Source of the DNA: Mycolicibacterium setense
GTDB taxonomy: Bacteria; Actinomycetota; Actinomycetes; Mycobacteriales; Mycobacteriaceae
Length of the DNA stretch: 64,000 nucleotides
Direction: 5' to 3'
Assembly: GCF_000805385.1 (NCBI RefSeq)
Contig: NZ_JTJW01000008.1
Coordinates: 682,001 to 746,000, forward strand
Shown: piece after piece, positions 34,306 to 43,284 of the stretch
Layout: every line of letters begins with the position of its first letter
Numbering within the stretch: position 1 is the stretch's first letter
Position numbers and translations under genes: made by a program
Notes under the pieces: generated by a model
Told to the model about the DNA's origin: nothing
What the model saw: the letters and a program-made list of their open reading frames with translations, nothing else
Databases searched by the model: none

Positions 34306-35520
34306 CTAGGTGACTGCGCCGGCGGTCTTGAGCTCGATGATGCGATCCCAGTCCAGACCCAGTTCCTGCAGAATGTCGTCGGTTTGTTCGGCGAAACCCG
34401 GTGCTGGTCCGGTGCTCGGCGCCGCGACGTCGAATTGCACTGGGTTGGCCACCAACTCGAGTTCACCCGCCTGCACGATGTACTCGTTGGCCCGGATCTG
34501 GGAGTCCTTGGCGGCCTGCAGGGTGTCCTGGACGGGAGCCCACGGGCCTGCCAGCGTGGCGAATCGCTCGCTCCACTCTGGCAAAGTCCGCTTCTTCATC
34601 GCCTCGGTGAGGATCTCGACCGCGTCGGGCGTGTTCTCCGCGAACGATTCGGCGGTGGCGAACCTCGGATCGTCGATGTACTGCTCCAGGTCCATGTGCC
34701 GGCAGACGTCGGCCCAGAACTTGGTCGGCTGCATCATGACGAAGGAGATGTAGCGGTCGTCCGCTGTCTCGTACAGCCCGACCAGTGGGTTGATCGGCGA
34801 GCCGTGTACCCCGGGCGGTGGAGTCACCATCAGTTGGTTCAGATGCTGGGTCAGCGCCACGGTGTGGCCCATCGACCACAGCCCGCTGCCCAGCAGTGAC
34901 ACGTCGACGATCGACGGCTCACCGGTGCGCTCTCGCTTGAGCAGTGCCGCGGCGATCCCGCCTGCCAGGTTGGTACCCGAGATGGTGTCACCGTAGGCCG
35001 GCCCCGGCGGCGCGATCATTCCCGCCATCCCGGCCGGGGTGATCGTCGCGGCCGTACCGGCGCGGCACCAGAAGGCGGTCATGTCGTAACCACCTTTGAC
35101 CGCTTCTTCGCCGCGCGGACCAAGAGCACTGCCGCGGGCATAGATGATGTCGGGGTTCACCGCGCGGATGTCGTCGACGTCGATGCCGAACTTCTGCCGG
35201 TGCCCCGGCAGGAAGCTCGTGAGGAACACATCGGCCTTCTTCGCCAGTTCGAGCAACACCTCTTTGCCCTCCGGGACCGACATGTCGAGCCCGATGCTGC
35301 GCTTGCCGCGGTTGGCGTGCTCGATGTTCGGGTTCGGGTCGCCCTCGACGCGCAGCGGCCCGGTCTGGCGCAGGCCGCGCTGCGGGTCGCCGGTGACGGC
35401 GTGCTCGACCTTGATGACGTCGGCACCCCACTCCCCCAGCACCGCGCCGGCCGACGGGACGAAGCCGTACATCGCGACCTCGAGGACGCGGATGCCCTCA
35501 AGGGGTCCAGCGGCGGTCAC
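34306..35520 (-). CDS. CaiB/BaiF family (class III) CoA-transferase
   Basis: 404 residues. N-terminal LEGIRVLEVAMYGFVPSAGA and GADVIKVEHAVTGDPQR are typical, with the catalytic Asp in GPAYGDTISG (about residue 180) and the second domain near 210-330. It should move CoA between carboxylic acids, or act in racemase-like alpha-methylacyl-CoA chemistry, which this fold also covers. ATG 35520 overlaps the aldehyde dehydrogenase stop by 4 bp, so both are one operon under the site at 37.03 kb. Confidence 0.9.
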   Translation of the reverse strand: MTAAGPLEGIRVLEVAMYGFVPSAGAVLGEWGADVIKVEHAVTGDPQRGLRQTGPLRVEGDPNPNIEHANRGKRSIGLDMSVPEGKEVLLELAKKADVFLTSFLPGHRQKFGIDVDDIRAVNPDIIYARGSALGPRGEEAVKGGYDMTAFWCRAGTAATITPAGMAGMIAPPGPAYGDTISGTNLAGGIAAALLKRERTGEPSIVDVSLLGSGLWSMGHTVALTQHLNQLMVTPPPGVHGSPINPLVGLYETADDRYISFVMMQPTKFWADVCRHMDLEQYIDDPRFATAESFAENTPDAVEILTEAMKKRTLPEWSERFATLAGPWAPVQDTLQAAKDSQIRANEYIVQAGELELVANPVQFDVAAPSTGPAPGFAEQTDDILQELGLDWDRIIELKTAGAVT

Positions 35521-36992
35521 GACAGCACCCGGGCGAACGTCTTGGCTTCCATGAACTCCTCGAGTCCTGCCGTGCCCATCTCCCGGCCGATACCGGACTG
35601 CTTGTATCCGCCGAACGGACTGTCGGGACTGAAGTAGTTGCCGCCGTTGATGGAGAACGTGCCGGTACGGATCCGTCGAGCCACCGCCAACGCCCGGTCC
35701 TCGCTGCCGAACACGGCACCGGACAGCCCGTAGATCGAGTTGTTCGCGATCCGCACGGCCTCGTCGTCGTCTTCGTAGGCGATCACCGCGAGCACCGGTC
35801 CGAAGACCTCTTCCTGGGCGATCTCACTGTCCGGATCGACATCGGCCAGCAGCGTCGGGGTATAGAAGTAGCCGGGGTCGACCTTCTGGCCACCGGTGAC
35901 GAGGGTCGCCCCGGCCTCGACCGCGCGCTTGACCATGCCGTCGACCTTGTCGCGCTGCTTCTCACTGATCAGTGGACCCATGTAGGTCTTGGGGTCGGTC
36001 GGATCGCCGTACCGAACCAGGCCGAAGTTGTTCTTGATCAACTCGACGATCTCGTCCTTGTGCTTGGCCGGCACCAGCAGCCGTGAGGTCAGCGCGCAGC
36101 CCTGACCGGCGTGGGTGACCATGCTGAAGGCCGAGAACATGGCGGCGGTGTTGAAGTCTGCATCGTCGAGGACGATCGCCGCCGACTTGCCACCGAGCTC
36201 CAGGAACACCTTCTTCAGGGTCTCGCTGGCCGCGGCCATGATGCGTCGGCCGGTCGGCGTGGAGCCGGTGAAGGTGACCATGTCGACGTCGGGACTCGTG
36301 GTGAGCACCGCACCAACCTCTGGGTCCGCACCCGAGAGCACGTTGACGACGCCGGCCGGGATGTCGGTGTGGTTGGCGATCAGCTCGCCGAGGGCCAGCG
36401 TGACCAACGGCGTGTCCGGAGCGGACTTCAACACCACGGTGCAGCCTGCGGCCAGGGCCGGAGCGAGCTTGGCCAGGGCCAGCTGATTCGGATAGTTGTA
36501 GGCGATGATCGCGGCGACGACACCGGCGGCTTCCTTCTCCACCCACCGGTGATGCTGCATGCCGCGGCTCTCGATGTTTCCGAGGTCCTCGGTCAGGGGG
36601 TAGGTCTTGAGCAACTCGGCGTAGTACCGCACGATGTCGATGGGCCCGTCCAGCTGGGCACCGGCGCACAGCGCGGCGGTCGCCCCGACCTCGGTGGTCG
36701 TGAGTGCGGCGAGTTCGTCCCGGTGCTCGGTCAATGCCTGGTGCAGCTGTTCGAGGCAACGGATCCGCAGTTCGGTGTTGGTGGACCAGTCGGTGTTGTC
36801 GAACGCCTGCCTGGCCGCGGTGACCGCAGCCTCGGCGTCGGCGACCGTGGCGTCCGGCGCGTATCCGAACACCTCTCCGGTCGCCGGGTTGACGGAAGGA
36901 AACGTCCGCGGCGTCTCGCGCAGCTCTCCGCCGATCAACAACTTCCGGTCAGCCCGCTGTTCTTCCGCGATGGTGGGCGCTTCCTGCATCAT
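35517..36992 (-). CDS. Aldehyde dehydrogenase family protein
   Basis: 491 residues, NAD(P)-dependent ALDH. General base Glu in FLELGGKSAAIV, nucleophile Cys in HAGQGCALTSRL, C-terminal EEVFGPVLAVI and SPFGGYKQSGIGRE. It would oxidise an aldehyde formed after P450/SDR steps to an acid for CoA transfer by its operon partner CaiB. ATG 36992 (or the next codon, also ATG). A three-half-site operator-like motif lies 28 bp upstream. Confidence 0.93.
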   Translation of the reverse strand: MMQEAPTIAEEQRADRKLLIGGELRETPRTFPSVNPATGEVFGYAPDATVADAEAAVTAARQAFDNTDWSTNTELRIRCLEQLHQALTEHRDELAALTTTEVGATAALCAGAQLDGPIDIVRYYAELLKTYPLTEDLGNIESRGMQHHRWVEKEAAGVVAAIIAYNYPNQLALAKLAPALAAGCTVVLKSAPDTPLVTLALGELIANHTDIPAGVVNVLSGADPEVGAVLTTSPDVDMVTFTGSTPTGRRIMAAASETLKKVFLELGGKSAAIVLDDADFNTAAMFSAFSMVTHAGQGCALTSRLLVPAKHKDEIVELIKNNFGLVRYGDPTDPKTYMGPLISEKQRDKVDGMVKRAVEAGATLVTGGQKVDPGYFYTPTLLADVDPDSEIAQEEVFGPVLAVIAYEDDDEAVRIANNSIYGLSGAVFGSEDRALAVARRIRTGTFSINGGNYFSPDSPFGGYKQSGIGREMGTAGLEEFMEAKTFARVLS

Positions 36993-37019
36993 CCTCCTCA
37001 GGCGATTCCCTACTGTGAT

Positions 37020-37047
37020 GGAAACTGCATTCTCATCACCGGCGAAT
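37020..37047. promoter_or_regulatory. Three-half-site operator-like motif
   Basis: GGAAAC (37020-37025), N3, ATTCTC (37029-37034), N7, GCGAAT (37042-37047). The last half also begins GCGAAT-N5-ATTCGC (37042-37058). It is 28 bp upstream of the aldehyde dehydrogenase. Confidence 0.65.
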
Positions 37048-37172
37048 CATACATTCGCTCGATGAGAACTCAAGTGAAAGATAGATCAGCTAGTCATGCC
37101 CTATTCGCTGCGTATCCGGTAGCTACGCGAGCGGCATGCAGGTTGCGCGCGGATCTTGCGGTGTGCGCCGGT

Positions 37173-37187
37173 CCGAGAGTACGGTTC
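37173..37187. promoter_or_regulatory. Operator-like site GAGAGT-N3-GTTCTC
   Basis: Two-half-site form of the recurring motif, with one mismatch per half, 69 bp upstream of the SDR start at 37256. Confidence 0.5.
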
Positions 37188-37255
37188 TCATAATCGGAAG
37201 GATGATTCTTGACCGCTGACAAAGTCCGGCACCGGCCGGCGACCGGAGAACTGTC

Positions 37256-37957
37256 ATGAAGAATGCCGTCGTCACCGGAGGAGGTTCAGGCATCGGAGCG
37301 GCCATCGCCGCACGTTTGCGTGCGGACGGCCTCAATGTCGCGGTACTCGACCTGCACCCGTCGGACGACGAGTTCGCCCATGTCGCTGACGTGACCGATC
37401 GCGCCGCCGTCGACACCGCGCTCAATGCCGTTCGCGCCCAACTCGGCCCGATCTCGGTGCTGGTGAACGCCGCCGGTGTGGACTGCTTCAAACGCTTCAC
37501 CGATGTGTCCTTCGAGAAGTGGCAGCAGATCATCGACGTCAACCTCAACGGCGTATTCCACTGCATTCAGGCGGTACTGCCCGACATGCTCGAAGCCGGC
37601 TGGGGCCGCATCGTCAACATCTCGTCGTCGAGCACGCATTCGGGCCAACCGTTCATGTCCCCCTATGTCGCGGCGAAGTCCGCGGTGAACGGACTGACCA
37701 AGAGCCTGGCGCTCGAACTCGGTCCCAGCGGCATCACCGTCAATGCCGTGCCTCCGGGCTTCATCGACACCCCCATGCTGCGCAAGGCAGAAGGCAAGGG
37801 CTTCCTCGGCGACACCGAAAAGCAGATCGCCCAGACCCCAGTGCGCCGGATGGGCAAGCCCGAGGACATCGCCGCGGCCTGCGCCTTCTTCGCATCCGAG
37901 GAAGCCGGTTACATCACCGGCCAGATCCTCGGCGTCAACGGTGGCCGTAACACCTGA
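37256..37957 (+). CDS. SDR-family oxidoreductase (classical)
   Basis: 233 residues: cofactor motif VTGGGSGIG at the N-terminus, VNAAGV, catalytic Ser in NISSSS and YVAAK. Acidic residue after beta2 (VLDLHPS) suggests NAD(H). ATG 37256 has GGAGAA upstream. It is the first of a plus-strand unit SDR, mycofactocin-type SDR, ferredoxin and P450. Confidence 0.92.
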   Translation: MKNAVVTGGGSGIGAAIAARLRADGLNVAVLDLHPSDDEFAHVADVTDRAAVDTALNAVRAQLGPISVLVNAAGVDCFKRFTDVSFEKWQQIIDVNLNGVFHCIQAVLPDMLEAGWGRIVNISSSSTHSGQPFMSPYVAAKSAVNGLTKSLALELGPSGITVNAVPPGFIDTPMLRKAEGKGFLGDTEKQIAQTPVRRMGKPEDIAAACAFFASEEAGYITGQILGVNGGRNT

Positions 37958-38000
37958 CACGCACGGACTCGCACCAAACATCATCAGCGAAAGGACAATT

Positions 38001-38873
38001 GTGGGAAGCGTAGAAGGCCGGGTGGCCGGGAAAGTCGCATTCATCACCGGCGCGGCACGGGGTCAGGGCCGCAGCCACGCGATCCGGCTCGCCGAAGAGG
38101 GCGCCGACATCATCGCCGTCGACATCTGTAAGGACTACGACACCGTCGGCTATGCGATGGCCACGGCAGAAGACCTCGAAGAGACCAGGAACTACGTCGA
38201 GAAGACCGGCCGGCGCATCGTCACCGCCCAGGCCGACGTCCGCAACGAGGCCGAGTTGCGGGGAGCGCTGGAGGCAGGGCTCGCCGAGTTCGGCAAGCTC
38301 GACATCGTCGTGGCGCAGGCCGGCATCGCAGCCATGAAGGGCGAGCCCGCGATGCAAGCCTGGACCGACGGCATCAACACCAACTTCGTGGGCACCATCA
38401 ACGCCATCCAGGTGGCGCTGCCGCATCTGAAGGAGGGCGCCTCGATCATTGCGACCGCGTCGGCCGCGGCGCTGATGGATGCGCACAACAAGCCCAACCC
38501 GGGCGCCGATCCGGGCGGCATGGGCTACATGGTCTCCAAGCGGCTGATCTCCGAGTACGTCCATTCGCTGGCCACCGAACTGGCGGTGCGCGGCATTCGC
38601 GCCAACGTCATCCACCCCACCAACTGCAACACGAACATGCTGCAGAGCGAGCCGATGTACCGCTCGTTCCGGCCGGATCTGGAGAACCCCACCCGCGCCG
38701 ACGCCGAGCCGGTGTTCGGGGTGCAGCAGGCCATGAAGGTCAACTTCATCGAGCCGGTGGACATCAGCAATGCCGTGCTGTGGCTGGCTTCGGAAGAGTC
38801 GCGGTACGTCACCGGCATGCAACTGCGGGTCGACGCCGGCGGCTACCTCAAGTGGTACGACTACCACGTCTGA
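38001..38873 (+). CDS. Mycofactocin-coupled SDR
   Basis: 290 residues. The pattern GKVAFITGAARGQGRSHAIR, the D-I-I-A-V-D-I-C segment and the inserted loop after beta2, together with HPTNCNTNML and the C-terminal VDAGGYLKW, define the SDR subfamily that keeps its nicotinamide bound and passes electrons to mycofactocin. It likely oxidises an alcohol made by a P450. Catalytic Y/K in GYMVSKRLI. GTG 38001 with AAAGGA 5 nt upstream. Confidence 0.92.
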   Translation: MGSVEGRVAGKVAFITGAARGQGRSHAIRLAEEGADIIAVDICKDYDTVGYAMATAEDLEETRNYVEKTGRRIVTAQADVRNEAELRGALEAGLAEFGKLDIVVAQAGIAAMKGEPAMQAWTDGINTNFVGTINAIQVALPHLKEGASIIATASAAALMDAHNKPNPGADPGGMGYMVSKRLISEYVHSLATELAVRGIRANVIHPTNCNTNMLQSEPMYRSFRPDLENPTRADAEPVFGVQQAMKVNFIEPVDISNAVLWLASEESRYVTGMQLRVDAGGYLKWYDYHV

Positions 38874-38907
38874 TCCGGCCACCAGTGATTCGAAAGGAGT
38901 TGGCGTA

Positions 38908-39102
38908 GTGAAGGTTTCGGTTGACGGCAGTCGTTGCCAGGGGCACACCCTGTGCTCGATGATCGCGCCGGACTCGTTCGTCCTCGATGACGTCGACGGT
39001 CACGCGTCACCGGTTTGCGATGTGGTGCCCTCCGACCAGGAGGACGCGGTTCGCGAGGCTGCGCACTCCTGCCCCGAGCAGGCCATCGTCATCGAAGACT
39101 GA
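38908..39102 (+). CDS. 3Fe-4S ferredoxin, P450 partner type
   Basis: 64 residues. Cluster motif CQGHTLC (Cys10, His13, Cys16) and SCP near residue 55, so the second cysteine of a 4Fe-4S site is His, as in mycobacterial ferredoxins that serve P450s. It sits 33 bp before a P450 and after two SDRs, and is probably the electron donor to it. GTG 38908 follows AAAGGAG. Confidence 0.93.
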   Translation: MKVSVDGSRCQGHTLCSMIAPDSFVLDDVDGHASPVCDVVPSDQEDAVREAAHSCPEQAIVIED

Positions 39103-39135
39103 TGCCGACCCGAATACCTAAGGGAGACAACGCCG

Positions 39136-40566
39136 TTGAGCACCGATGAGCCGCTTGCGCGAAGAGCGAAAAGCACCGATGAGCCGCTTGCGCGAAGAGA
39201 AAAAAGCACTGTGGATGTCACGACCGACGACGACGACCGGAAAAAGAACAAGTACCACTTCGACCGGCACACACCGGAATACCGGCTGCAGTTCGAGAAG
39301 ATCACCGAAGAGATGCAGTCCCGGTGCCCGATGGCCTGGACCGAGACCTACAACGGTCACTGGGTGGCCGCCGACAGCAAGCACGTTTTCGAACTGGCCC
39401 GCTGCCCCGTCGTCTCGAACCATCACGACATCACCGGAGAGACGCCGTATCAGGGAATCACCATCCCGAAGGCCAGTCGTGCGACGGTGGTCCGCGGCGG
39501 CATCCTGGAGATGGATGAACCTGAGCACAGTGCCTACCGCGGCGCGCTGAACCCGTATCTGTCACCTGCCGCGATCAAGCGATGGGTGCCGTTCGTCGAC
39601 GAGATCACCCGCGCGGCACTCGATGAGCACATCGAGTCCGGTGAGATCGACTTCGTCGAGCATCTGGCCAACGTGGTGCCCGCGGTGTTCACCCTGGCCA
39701 TGATGGGGATCGAGCTCAAGAAGTGGAACGTCTACAGCGAGCCCACCCACGCATCGGTATACACCCCGGAGCACTCCCCCGATCGCGAGAAGATCAACGA
39801 GCAGCACCGCGAAATGGGCATCGACATCATCAACAACATGATGGAGATCCGGGAGACCCCGCGGCCCGGGCTGGTCAACGCGATGCTGCAGTTGCGCATC
39901 GACGGTGAGCCCGCACCCGACATGGAGATTCTCGGCAATCTCGGCCTGGTCATCGGCGGTGGATTCGACACCACTACCGCACTGACCGCTCATGCCCTGG
40001 AGTGGCTGGGGCAGCACCCCGAAGATCGCACCCGGCTGAGTAATGAGCGCGCGACGTTGCTCGACCCGGCCACCGAGGAGTTCCTGCGCTTCTTCACCCC
40101 GGCACCCGGCGACGGCCGGACGTTCTCCGAGGACGTCGAGGTGGAGGGTCAGCAGTTCAAGCAGTACGAACGCCTGTGGCTGTCGTGGGCGATGGCCAAC
40201 CGCGACCCGTCGGTGTTCGAGCAGCCCAATGAGCTCATCATGGATCGGAAGGGCAATCGGCACTTCAGCTTCGGTATCGGTGTACACCGCTGCGTAGGTT
40301 CGAACGTGGCCCGCACCGTGTTCAAGTCGATGCTGACCGCCGTGCTGGACCGGATGCCGGATTACGTGTGCGATCCCGAGGGCACCGTGCACTACGACAC
40401 CATCGGGGTCATCCAGGGCATGCGGAACCTTCCGGCGCGGTTCACCCCGGGCAAGAAACTGGGCCCCGGTCTGGATGAAACCCTGGACAAGCTGCAGCGC
40501 ATCTGCAACGAGCAGGAGTTGGCCCGGCCGATCACCGAGCGCAAGGAAGCCGCCGTCATCGACTGA
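39136..40566 (+). CDS. Cytochrome P450 with tandem-repeat N-terminus
   Basis: 476 residues from TTG 39136. I-helix GGGFDTTTALT, K-helix ATEEFLRFF (ExxR), haem loop FSFGIGVHRCVGSNVAR. The first 24 residues are two copies of an 11-residue unit (STDEPLARR-A/E-K), encoded by a 33-bp tandem repeat at about 39139-39206. A GTG at 39211 after the repeat would give 451 residues; the repeat would then lie in the leader. GGGAGA before TTG 39136 supports the longer form, weakly. It is placed behind its likely ferredoxin. Confidence 0.92.
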   Translation: MSTDEPLARRAKSTDEPLARREKSTVDVTTDDDDRKKNKYHFDRHTPEYRLQFEKITEEMQSRCPMAWTETYNGHWVAADSKHVFELARCPVVSNHHDITGETPYQGITIPKASRATVVRGGILEMDEPEHSAYRGALNPYLSPAAIKRWVPFVDEITRAALDEHIESGEIDFVEHLANVVPAVFTLAMMGIELKKWNVYSEPTHASVYTPEHSPDREKINEQHREMGIDIINNMMEIRETPRPGLVNAMLQLRIDGEPAPDMEILGNLGLVIGGGFDTTTALTAHALEWLGQHPEDRTRLSNERATLLDPATEEFLRFFTPAPGDGRTFSEDVEVEGQQFKQYERLWLSWAMANRDPSVFEQPNELIMDRKGNRHFSFGIGVHRCVGSNVARTVFKSMLTAVLDRMPDYVCDPEGTVHYDTIGVIQGMRNLPARFTPGKKLGPGLDETLDKLQRICNEQELARPITERKEAAVID

Positions 40567-40690
40567 CGCACTCGTCGCCGTTTTGCGAGAACGCCTTGCG
40601 CGTCTGTTGCCTGTTAACCTCGAATGAGGTCGGATCCGACAAACGTGCAAGGCGTCGCCCTTTGGGCGGACAACATGGGGGTTCCAACAG

Positions 40691-41029
40691 GTGATCAAGT
40701 CTTCTTTCAAGTACATCGCGGCCGCTATCGGCGGGCTGGCGCTCGCCGTGCCGCTGTCGGCCGGGCTGGCATCCGCCCAACCCGACTTCAGCGGGGTCGT
40801 CAACACGACATGTAGCTACGAGCAGGTGATGGCGGCGCTCAACGCGCAGCGTCCTGACCTGGCCCAGCAGTTCAACGCTTCCCCGTTCGCCCAGGGTGCG
40901 TTGCGCAATTTCCTGGCTTCGGGACCTGCCGAGCGTCAGCAGACGGTGGCACAGCTGCAGGCCAGCCCGGCCGCACAGGAGTACTTCGGGCCGATCAACG
41001 CGATCGCGGGCAGCTGCAACAACTACTGA
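40691..41029 (+). CDS. Secreted haem-binding (MHB/haemophore-like) protein
   Basis: 112 residues. Signal peptide (IAAAIGGLALAVPLSAGLASA), then a small helical domain with two Cys (TTCSYEQVMAALNA and GSCNNY) and LRNFLASGPAERQQTVAQL, the pattern of the mycobacterial haemophore family (PF16525, Rv0203-related). Such proteins bind haem or lipids in the envelope. GTG 40691 is used. It is followed by a hairpin repeat. Confidence 0.85.
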   Translation: MIKSSFKYIAAAIGGLALAVPLSAGLASAQPDFSGVVNTTCSYEQVMAALNAQRPDLAQQFNASPFAQGALRNFLASGPAERQQTVAQLQASPAAQEYFGPINAIAGSCNNY

Positions 41030-41045
41030 GCTTTTCTCTGCGCGA

Positions 41046-41096
41046 GCAGACACGGAAGTCCCCCGAAACGCGTTTTCGGGGGACTTTCGCGTCTGC
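41046..41096. repeat. GCGAGCAGAC-type hairpin repeat, copy 2 / terminator
   Basis: Left arm starts GCAGACACGGAAGTCCCCCG and right arm ends CGCGTCTGC, with loop CGCG; about 23 bp of stem with two mismatches. The flanking 41042-41046 GCGAG matches copy 3. It lies between the MHB gene and the convergent P450 end. Confidence 0.7.
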
Positions 41097-41113
41097 CCAG
41101 TCCCCTGGCATGT

Positions 41114-42310
41114 TCAGCCGGTCTTGACCGGCATCCGTGCCCAGCCACGCACGCTTGAGGTGTGGGCCCGGCTCGCCCGGTCGTAGTCGACCTCCCAGTC
41201 GGTCCAGCGTTTGAGGACCTCTTCGAAGGCCACCCGCGCCTCGAGCCTGGCCAGCGCCGACCCGAGGCAGAAGTGCAGTCCTTGGCCGAAACTCAAATGA
41301 CTGCCCTTCCGATGGATGTCAAAGCGATCCGGATCGGTGTACCGGGTGCCGTCCCGGTTGGCCGAGCCGTTGAGCAGAAGCATGTAGGACCCCTCGGCCA
41401 CGGTGCGGCCGTACAGTTCGACATCGCGCGCCACGTAACGCGCCTGCACCGGTGAGGGCGGCTCGAAGCGCAGTGTCTCTTCCACAGCTGAGGAGATCAA
41501 TGACGGATCGGCGGCGAGTTCATGGCGCTGGTCGGCGTGCTCAGCGAGCAATTGCCCCATGAAGCCGATGAGCCGGGCAGTCGTTTCTCCGCCCGCTCCG
41601 GCGATCATCGCCGTATAGGCCAATACTTCGGTGCGCTCCAGCCGCCGGAGTGTTCCGTCGGGTTCCTCGACCTCGGCATTGAGTAGATCCGTCATGAGGT
41701 CATCGGATGGGTGATCGGCGCGCCATTCGATGTATTCGGCGAACAGTGCAAGCGACTCGGCGAAAACCGTCGCGCTGACGTCCCCGGCCACATCCCCAAC
41801 CGAGATGTTCTTGTCGGTGCGGTCCCGGATCGCGGCCTGCCCCTCCTCGGGAATCCCGAGCAGGTACCCGATGGTCCGCATCGGCATGACCGCCCCGAGG
41901 TCGGCGACGAAGTCGAATCCGTCCCCGTCCATGAGCGGGTCCAATGCGCGAGCACAGAAATCACGGACCAGATCTTCAACGGCCATCATGCGGCGAGGCG
42001 TGAACACGCGCGACAACAGGCGGCGGTGTAGGTCATGCAATGGCGGGTCCTCGAACAGCAAGATTCCTGGCGGCACCTCGATACCGCTGAACAGAATGTC
42101 CGCGGTCGTGCCGCGCCCCGACCGATAGGTCTGCCAATCGGGCAGGGCCGCCGCGACATCGTCATAGCGGCTGAGCGCGTAGAAGTTGTACTTGTCATTG
42201 AAGTACAGCGGAGCTTCTTGGCGCATACGCCGCCAGATGGGGTACGGGTTGTCGTCAATCGCGAAGTCGAAGGGGTCGTAATACAACCCCACCACCGGGT
42301 CGACGGTCAC
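41114..42310 (-). CDS. Cytochrome P450
   Basis: About 398 residues. I-helix AMIAGAGGETTARLIG, ExxR in VEETLRFEPP, haem loop LSFGQGLHFCLGSALAR. GTG 42310 has GGAAGG about 10 nt upstream and is preferred; TTG 42328 without a ribosome site would add six residues. It is the last gene of a long minus-strand series (54.1 to 41.1 kb). Confidence 0.92.
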   Translation of the reverse strand: MTVDPVVGLYYDPFDFAIDDNPYPIWRRMRQEAPLYFNDKYNFYALSRYDDVAAALPDWQTYRSGRGTTADILFSGIEVPPGILLFEDPPLHDLHRRLLSRVFTPRRMMAVEDLVRDFCARALDPLMDGDGFDFVADLGAVMPMRTIGYLLGIPEEGQAAIRDRTDKNISVGDVAGDVSATVFAESLALFAEYIEWRADHPSDDLMTDLLNAEVEEPDGTLRRLERTEVLAYTAMIAGAGGETTARLIGFMGQLLAEHADQRHELAADPSLISSAVEETLRFEPPSPVQARYVARDVELYGRTVAEGSYMLLLNGSANRDGTRYTDPDRFDIHRKGSHLSFGQGLHFCLGSALARLEARVAFEEVLKRWTDWEVDYDRASRAHTSSVRGWARMPVKTG

Positions 42311-42361
42311 TGTCTTGTCGCCTTCCAATCATGCTGCGTGCCCGGCGATTCACCACGGGCG

Positions 42362-43141
42362 CTACTTGGGCTGATTCGGCACCCCGGGGAAGTACTGCTC
42401 GGAGGGCCCTGAGGTCACCCAACCGCCGAGCTTGGTGACCAGGTGCGGCGCGAAAACCGAGGCGTAGACCACGTGTCCGATCACGATCACGGCGATCACC
42501 GACAACACACCCGACTGCAACCGGGTCTTCGAAATCTTGTCGGCCCATATCTCGATCACGTTGCGGCCCTCGGAATCGGTGCGGCCCAACAGATAGGTGA
42601 AGACCATCATCTGCACACCCATGGCGATGGCGTCGTAAATCGGGTACTGGTGTTTGGTCCCCTCCCACAGGCCCAGTCCCTCGATCACGTAGCCGTAGTA
42701 GAACAGGCCCAGCCGTGCGCCGATGATGGCATTGAAGAACAGGGCCCAGCAGAACCCGACGGCGAAACCCACCGCCAACAGCGTCTGCGGCCTCCGCCAA
42801 TTCCACTTCCGCGCCGCCCAACGTCCCAGTGCCGCACCGATGATGGCCGGCAACACGAAGTACCCCATGTAGCCGACGGGTACCGCGGAAGGGAGCCCGC
42901 CCCAGGTCATGTTGAGCGGCCACCACGACGGCATCCGCGGTAGCGCGGGCGGAAACTGTGCGTACATCGCCCAGTCGTAGGGCGCCTCGATCCAGGAAAA
43001 CGAGAGCGCCGAAACGCAGAGCAACAACAGCGGATGCAGACGCCCGCGCCGGTAACTCAGGTAGATACCGACGGCCAGGAAACCTGGACCGGTGATGTAC
43101 GCGAAAGCCACCCCGGCGTTGATCAGGAAATCGACGCTCAC
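42362..43141 (-). CDS. AveC-like (spirocyclase AveC family) membrane protein
   Basis: 259 residues, about seven hydrophobic segments. IEAPYDWAMYAQFP, MTWGGLP and FFNAIIGARLGLFYYGYV match the family named after AveC, which forms the spiroketal in avermectin synthesis; mycobacterial members have no defined role. GTG 43141 overlaps the stop of a 38-residue ORF as GTGA. A longer relative is encoded at 49150-50277. Family call is moderately sure, function unknown. Confidence 0.78.
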   Translation of the reverse strand: MSVDFLINAGVAFAYITGPGFLAVGIYLSYRRGRLHPLLLLCVSALSFSWIEAPYDWAMYAQFPPALPRMPSWWPLNMTWGGLPSAVPVGYMGYFVLPAIIGAALGRWAARKWNWRRPQTLLAVGFAVGFCWALFFNAIIGARLGLFYYGYVIEGLGLWEGTKHQYPIYDAIAMGVQMMVFTYLLGRTDSEGRNVIEIWADKISKTRLQSGVLSVIAVIVIGHVVYASVFAPHLVTKLGGWVTSGPSEQYFPGVPNQPK

Positions 43142-43254
43142 TGATCTGCCTCCCGCTCCGGAGCGCCCCGCGCTTCAGGGTCGAAATACAGCACCAGTCC
43201 GACGATCAGGGCGATCAGGACGAACAGGCTGCCCAACATGATGATGCCGCCCAC
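43138..43254 (-). CDS. Small membrane protein, 38 residues
   Basis: GTG at 43254 with AGGAGG 5 nt upstream; the TGA overlaps the start of the AveC-like gene. The peptide begins GGIIMLGSLFVLIALIVGLV (one transmembrane helix) and ends in a charged tail with PEARGAPEREADQ. It resembles small subunits that stabilise membrane proteins. It is not in any family I recognise, but ribosome site, coupling and hydrophobicity all support it. Confidence 0.7.
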   Translation of the reverse strand: MGGIIMLGSLFVLIALIVGLVLYFDPEARGAPEREADQ

Positions 43255-43284
43255 TACCACCTCCTAGTGATGTCGTGTCCGCCG

